Source: Lysinibacillus sp. FSL K6-0232 (GTDB lineage: Bacteria; Bacillota; Bacilli; Bacillales_A; Planococcaceae). Taken from it: a stretch of DNA of 64,000 nucleotides. Location of the stretch: NCBI RefSeq assembly GCF_038008325.1, contig NZ_JBBOYW010000001.1, forward strand, positions 74,501 to 138,500. Direction: 5' to 3'. The position numbers and the translations under genes were made by a program. The notes under the pieces are model-generated. The model did not search any database. It was not told where the DNA came from and was given only the letters and a program-made list of their open reading frames with translations. Shown here piece after piece: positions 61,014 through 64,000 of the stretch (position 1 is its first letter; every line of letters starts with the position of its first letter).

Positions 61014-61568
61014 ATGGTTCAGTTATATTCATTTCCAAATAATATAGAAGTACAAGTTTTACCGGAACCACATGAATTGGCGATGACAATTTTTTTAGAA
61101 AATCTTCAAATGGAATATCCATTAGTTTATTTGGTTTTTTTACAGGGGAAGATGATTTTAAGTAATTTTACATACGAAGAACTTAGAAGTTTACCTTTAA
61201 ACAAAGATGATGTACCAGTTGTTATTGATTGGGATGGTAAGATATATAATTTTAATTTGATAAAAAAACTTAAGACTTCTCCTCCATTTACGCCTATTTT
61301 TGAAATCCGAATAGATGATAGAATAATGCATGGAAATGTAAAAAGAGGGGTAAAATATTTTAGGTTATTCTTTTTCCCAGATGAAGACCAAGGATTAGCG
61401 ACGAAAATTTGTCTTTATGATTTCTTAGAGAAAGATGCTACGGATTTAGATGATTTTAATCGAGCAAATAAAGGGAATACGGAGACTACAATGAAAATTA
61501 ACAATGGCATAATTGTTCAAAAACGTTTCCGTGGAAAAAGGGAATTATTTGATGTATACTTACGATAA
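61014..61568 (+). CDS. Unrecognised 184-residue protein
   Basis: Begins MVQLYSFPNNIEVQVLPEPHE behind AAAGGGAG. The composition is that of a soluble protein with alternating beta-type stretches (VVIDWDGKIYNF, FEIRIDDRIMHG, KYFRLFFFPD) and a basic end (RFRGKRELFDVYLR). I recognise no family or catalytic motif. It lies 23 nt upstream of a possible HTH gene, so the two are likely cotranscribed, next to a restriction-modification locus. A role in a defence or toxin-antitoxin-like pair is speculation. Confidence 0.7.
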   Translation: MVQLYSFPNNIEVQVLPEPHELAMTIFLENLQMEYPLVYLVFLQGKMILSNFTYEELRSLPLNKDDVPVVIDWDGKIYNFNLIKKLKTSPPFTPIFEIRIDDRIMHGNVKRGVKYFRLFFFPDEDQGLATKICLYDFLEKDATDLDDFNRANKGNTETTMKINNGIIVQKRFRGKRELFDVYLR

Positions 61569-61591
61569 TTAGGAGAAGGGAAGTGTATTAA

Positions 61592-61885
61592 ATGAATATT
61601 TTAAATGCTTCAGACCAAGCATTCCTTCAAAACAATCCTGAAATGGCTAAATTCTTTTTGTCGAAAGAAAATGTGGTAGCCACTAAGTTAGTTGCTGAAA
61701 GACTTAAAGTGTCTAAATCAATTGAGGAAGTAGCAACTGAGTTAAACATCGCTGCTGAAACGATTATACAGATTGAAAATGGTAATTTTAATGACCGAAA
61801 TGCATTCAAAAAGCTAGTTGATTTTTATCAAGTGACATCGGATGAGATAGATTTTTTTCTTGAGAAAGAATTACATGCAGTTTAA
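61592..61885 (+). CDS. Putative XRE-like helix-turn-helix protein
   Basis: 97-residue protein. The central part (about 32-80; VAERLKVSKSIEEVATELN and AAETIIQIENGNF) follows the XRE/Cro helix-turn-helix pattern, with a helical N-terminus and C-terminus (YQVTSDEIDFFLEKEL). GGAGAAGGGAAG precedes the ATG. It is cotranscribed with the upstream unknown gene and followed by a terminator. A regulator or antitoxin role is possible but unproven. Confidence 0.65.
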   Translation: MNILNASDQAFLQNNPEMAKFFLSKENVVATKLVAERLKVSKSIEEVATELNIAAETIIQIENGNFNDRNAFKKLVDFYQVTSDEIDFFLEKELHAV

Positions 61886-61893
61886 ATATACTT

Positions 61894-61927
61894 GAGGGAA
61901 CGTGTTCGATAGCGTTCCCTCTTTTTT
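61894..61927 (+). terminator. Terminator after the HTH gene
   Basis: GAGGGAACG pairs with CGTTCCCTC and a T run follows. Confidence 0.9.
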
Positions 61928-61996
61928 GTTTTTAAATATTAATTGTAATGATTAGGTCGGATAAGACGAGGATATTGTTGATTTCATTTTGACTCT

Positions 61997-62176
61997 AATT
62001 TGTGATGTAAAATGGCAAAGATAGATGGTTTTGTCGTGTAAAAGGCGCAGCTACGCGATTTGTGGTGTAATCGGGCAAGGATAAAACAGTTTAACGGAAT
62101 CAAACATCCTATGAATTTGTGATGTAAATTGGCAAAGATAGACGTTTTTGTGATGTGAAATGGCAAAGATAGGGGG
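61997..62176 (+). repeat. Five imperfect ~31-nt direct repeats upstream of hsdM
   Basis: Units at 61997, 62029, 62057, 62113 and 62144 share TTTGTGATGTAAA-TGGCAAAGATAG. Copies 1, 4 and 5 are close; copies 2 and 3 are diverged. The rest of the 61928-62356 gap has no gene I can support. Confidence 0.8.
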
Positions 62177-62356
62177 TCCTTGCATCTGAAATTTCATTAC
62201 GAATCAAAAATACATATATAAATGTTTGGAAGTAAACATTTAACTTTAATAAAATGGATTTATACAGTGATTTTGATATCGCGTATTTATTAATGCGGAA
62301 TTTATGGTACTGTGGAATTATAAAATGGGATAGTTTTTCCAATGGAGGAAGTTAAA

Positions 62357-63850
62357 ATGACTCAATTAACATTACAGGAACTAGAATCACACCTATGGAA
62401 GTCAGCGGATATTTTACGTGGCTCGGTGGATTCTGGGGATTTTAAAAATTACATATTCGGTTTACTGTTTTTAAAGCGTTTAAATGACGTGTTTGAGGAG
62501 CATCGTGCAGCGATAATGGCAGAGCATGGTGAGGAGATTGGGGCGTTATTAGTAGACGACCAAGACCAATATCAATTTTACGTACCAGAAGCTGCGCGTT
62601 GGACTGTCATTCGCTCGAAGGCAGAGAATATCGGTTCAGCGATTAACGTGGCATTTGAGGCGCTTGAGAACGAAAATAAGACGCTTGAAGGGGTTTTAAC
62701 ACCGATTGACTTCAACCGTAAAGAAGTGCTGACAGACGACGTGCTACAACGCTTATTACAGCACTTTGAATTATTAGACTTACGTAATGAAAGTTTATCA
62801 GAACCAGATATGCTAGGACGTGCTTACGAGTATTTAATTAAAATGTTTGCCGATGATGCTGGTAAGAAAGGTGGCGAATTCTATACACCGTCAAAAGTGG
62901 TTGAGCTTATCGTCAAATTAATTAAGCCAGAGGAAGGTATGCGCGTGTACGACCCAACGTGTGGTTCGGGCGGGATGCTCATTCAAGCGGTCGATTACGT
63001 AAAGGCTACAGGTGGCAATCCACAATCATTATCGTTATTCGGTCAAGAGAAGAACCTTAATACATGGTCGATTGCGAAAATGAATTTATTACTGCATGAC
63101 TTACCTGACCATAAAATTGTCAAAGGCGATACAATTCGTTCACCGAAGCTTGTAGAAGATGGTGAAATTATGCTATTTGACCGCGTAATTGCCAATCCAC
63201 CGTTTTCATTAAAAGAATGGGGACGTGAGGAAGCTGAGCATGATGCATACGGACGCTTCCAATACGGCTTACCACCGAAAAATGCAGGTGACTTTGCGTT
63301 TATTCAGCATATGATTGCGTCACTTAAAGGTAACGGTAAAGCTGGTGTTGTTATGCCGCATGGTGTGCTATTCCGCGGTGGTGCAGAGGGCAAAATTCGT
63401 CAAGGCTTACTAGAATCGGATTTATTCGAGGCAGTTATTGGTTTACCATCGAACCTATTTTACGGCACAGGCATTCCAGCGAGCGTGCTTATTTTCAATC
63501 GTGATAAAGACGAAAAGCGTAAAGGCAATGTGCTATTTATCGCAGCAGAGGGTGAATTCCAAGAAGGTAAAAATCAAAATACGTTACGTGATGAGGATGT
63601 TGCGAAAATCGTTGCAACGTATGATGCATATGAAGATATTGAAAAATACGCACGTGTTGTGCCGTTAGAGGAAATCAAAAATAATGACTACAACTTAAAC
63701 ATCACACGCTACATTGATAAGTCAGAGGAAGAAGAACAAGTGGATATTGCAGCAGTTCTGCAAGACCTCCAAGCAATCGAAGCTAAACGTAACGACACGA
63801 AAGCGAAGTTAAATGGTTACTTACGTGAACTTGGGGTAGGTGAGATTTGA
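62357..63850 (+). CDS. hsdM: Type I restriction-modification methyltransferase subunit
   Basis: HsdM-type N6-adenine methyltransferase of 497 residues. The N-terminal HsdM helical domain (about 1-130; LESHLWKSADILRGSVDSGDFKNYIFGLLFL) precedes the SAM motif I DPTCGSGGML and the catalytic motif IV NPPF in VIANPPFSLKEW. It forms M2S with HsdS. ATG 62357 follows GGAGGAAG; the ATG at 62342 overlaps that site. GC and codon use look higher than in the lasso island. hsdS starts at its stop codon. Confidence 0.95.
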   Translation: MTQLTLQELESHLWKSADILRGSVDSGDFKNYIFGLLFLKRLNDVFEEHRAAIMAEHGEEIGALLVDDQDQYQFYVPEAARWTVIRSKAENIGSAINVAFEALENENKTLEGVLTPIDFNRKEVLTDDVLQRLLQHFELLDLRNESLSEPDMLGRAYEYLIKMFADDAGKKGGEFYTPSKVVELIVKLIKPEEGMRVYDPTCGSGGMLIQAVDYVKATGGNPQSLSLFGQEKNLNTWSIAKMNLLLHDLPDHKIVKGDTIRSPKLVEDGEIMLFDRVIANPPFSLKEWGREEAEHDAYGRFQYGLPPKNAGDFAFIQHMIASLKGNGKAGVVMPHGVLFRGGAEGKIRQGLLESDLFEAVIGLPSNLFYGTGIPASVLIFNRDKDEKRKGNVLFIAAEGEFQEGKNQNTLRDEDVAKIVATYDAYEDIEKYARVVPLEEIKNNDYNLNITRYIDKSEEEEQVDIAAVLQDLQAIEAKRNDTKAKLNGYLRELGVGEI

Positions 63851-64000
63851 TGGGCGAAGTGCGTGAAGGGTATAAGATGACGGAGCTTGGGGTAGTGCCG
63901 AGTGAGTGGGAAGTACTCACTGTCGATGATATTGCGAATAAAATAGTTGGTGGAGGAACTCCTTCACGTGAAAATGAGAGTTTTTATAATGGAGATATTC
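63850..64000 (+). CDS. hsdS: Type I restriction specificity subunit, N-terminal part
   Basis: Begins at ATG 63850, overlapping the hsdM stop by 1 nt, and runs off the window. The visible ~50 residues (YKMTELGVVPSEWEV, DDIANKIVGGGTPSRENESF) match the start of an HsdS target-recognition domain, with the usual GxxPSxW and GGTPS patterns. The specificity cannot be inferred from this fragment. Confidence 0.92.
   Translation, partial: MGEVREGYKMTELGVVPSEWEVLTVDDIANKIVGGGTPSRENESFYNGDI

Noticed and set aside
61997..62176. CRISPR array
   Set aside because: Repeats are imperfect, spacers are absent or irregular, and no cas genes are present.

Overview
The window looks like a chromosomal segment of a low-GC, endospore-forming Bacillales bacterium. 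Lysinibacillus or a close relative is my best guess, from the gene order, the AT-rich codon use and an S-layer-homology (SLH) gene remnant; I could not run a database search. Most of it is the conserved block that runs from metG to lysS near the origin in Bacillus subtilis and relatives.

Layout. (1) 1-17.8 kb: metG (5' end missing), tatD, yabE, rnmV, rsmA, veg, sspF, ispE, purR, ridA, spoVG, glmU, prs, ctc, pth, fin, mfd. (2) 17.8-25.3 kb: a broken SLH surface-protein gene, then spoVT, a MurJ/SpoVB-type flippase, yabN, rqcP, yabP, yabQ, divIC, yabR. (3) 25.3-27.2 kb: two small membrane-protein genes and a Gly-Met-Glu tRNA operon, all on the minus strand. (4) 27.2-39.3 kb: spoIIE, tilS, hpt, ftsH, an aldo-keto reductase, coaX, hslO, a parvulin-type foldase, cysK. 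(5) 39.5-53.0 kb: an AT-rich accessory island between cysK and pabB, which are adjacent in B. subtilis. (6) 53.0-60.3 kb: the folate operon pabB-pabA-pabC-folP-folB-folK, dusB, then lysS. (7) 60.3-64 kb: a repeat-rich intergenic region, two unrecognised genes, and a type I restriction-modification locus (hsdM, start of hsdS).

The island is the main novelty. It encodes a complete lasso-peptide toolkit: B1 PqqD-like leader-binding protein, B2 transglutaminase-like leader peptidase, C asparagine-synthetase-like cyclase, and an export ABC transporter. The precursor candidate is a 79-residue peptide whose first 21 residues keep the lasso leader spacing (Y5, P8, L10, G14). They are followed by a Gly that lies exactly eight positions before a Glu, as needed for a G1-E8 macrolactam. 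The predicted core is 58 residues with six cysteines, far longer than known lasso peptides of about 15-25 residues, and the leader lacks the usual penultimate Thr. Two MauE/DoxX-like redox membrane proteins and a membrane-anchored CxxC thioredoxin follow, which suggests disulfide formation in the product. Then come a BceAB/LolCDE-type ABC transporter (possible self-immunity), an atypical LuxR-type regulator, and a complete agrBDCA quorum-sensing system. Its AgrD (46 residues, annotated from the sequence) predicts a thiolactone ring of Cys-Trp-Asn-Phe-Ser. The working model is a quorum-regulated, disulfide-containing, lasso-like peptide with dedicated export and immunity.

Elsewhere the window shows clear sigma-factor signals (tandem sigma-A promoters at veg, sigma-H at spoVG, a 21-bp-spaced Spo0A-type promoter at spoIIE), many intrinsic terminators, and two unusual intergenic repeat clusters flanking the restriction-modification end.
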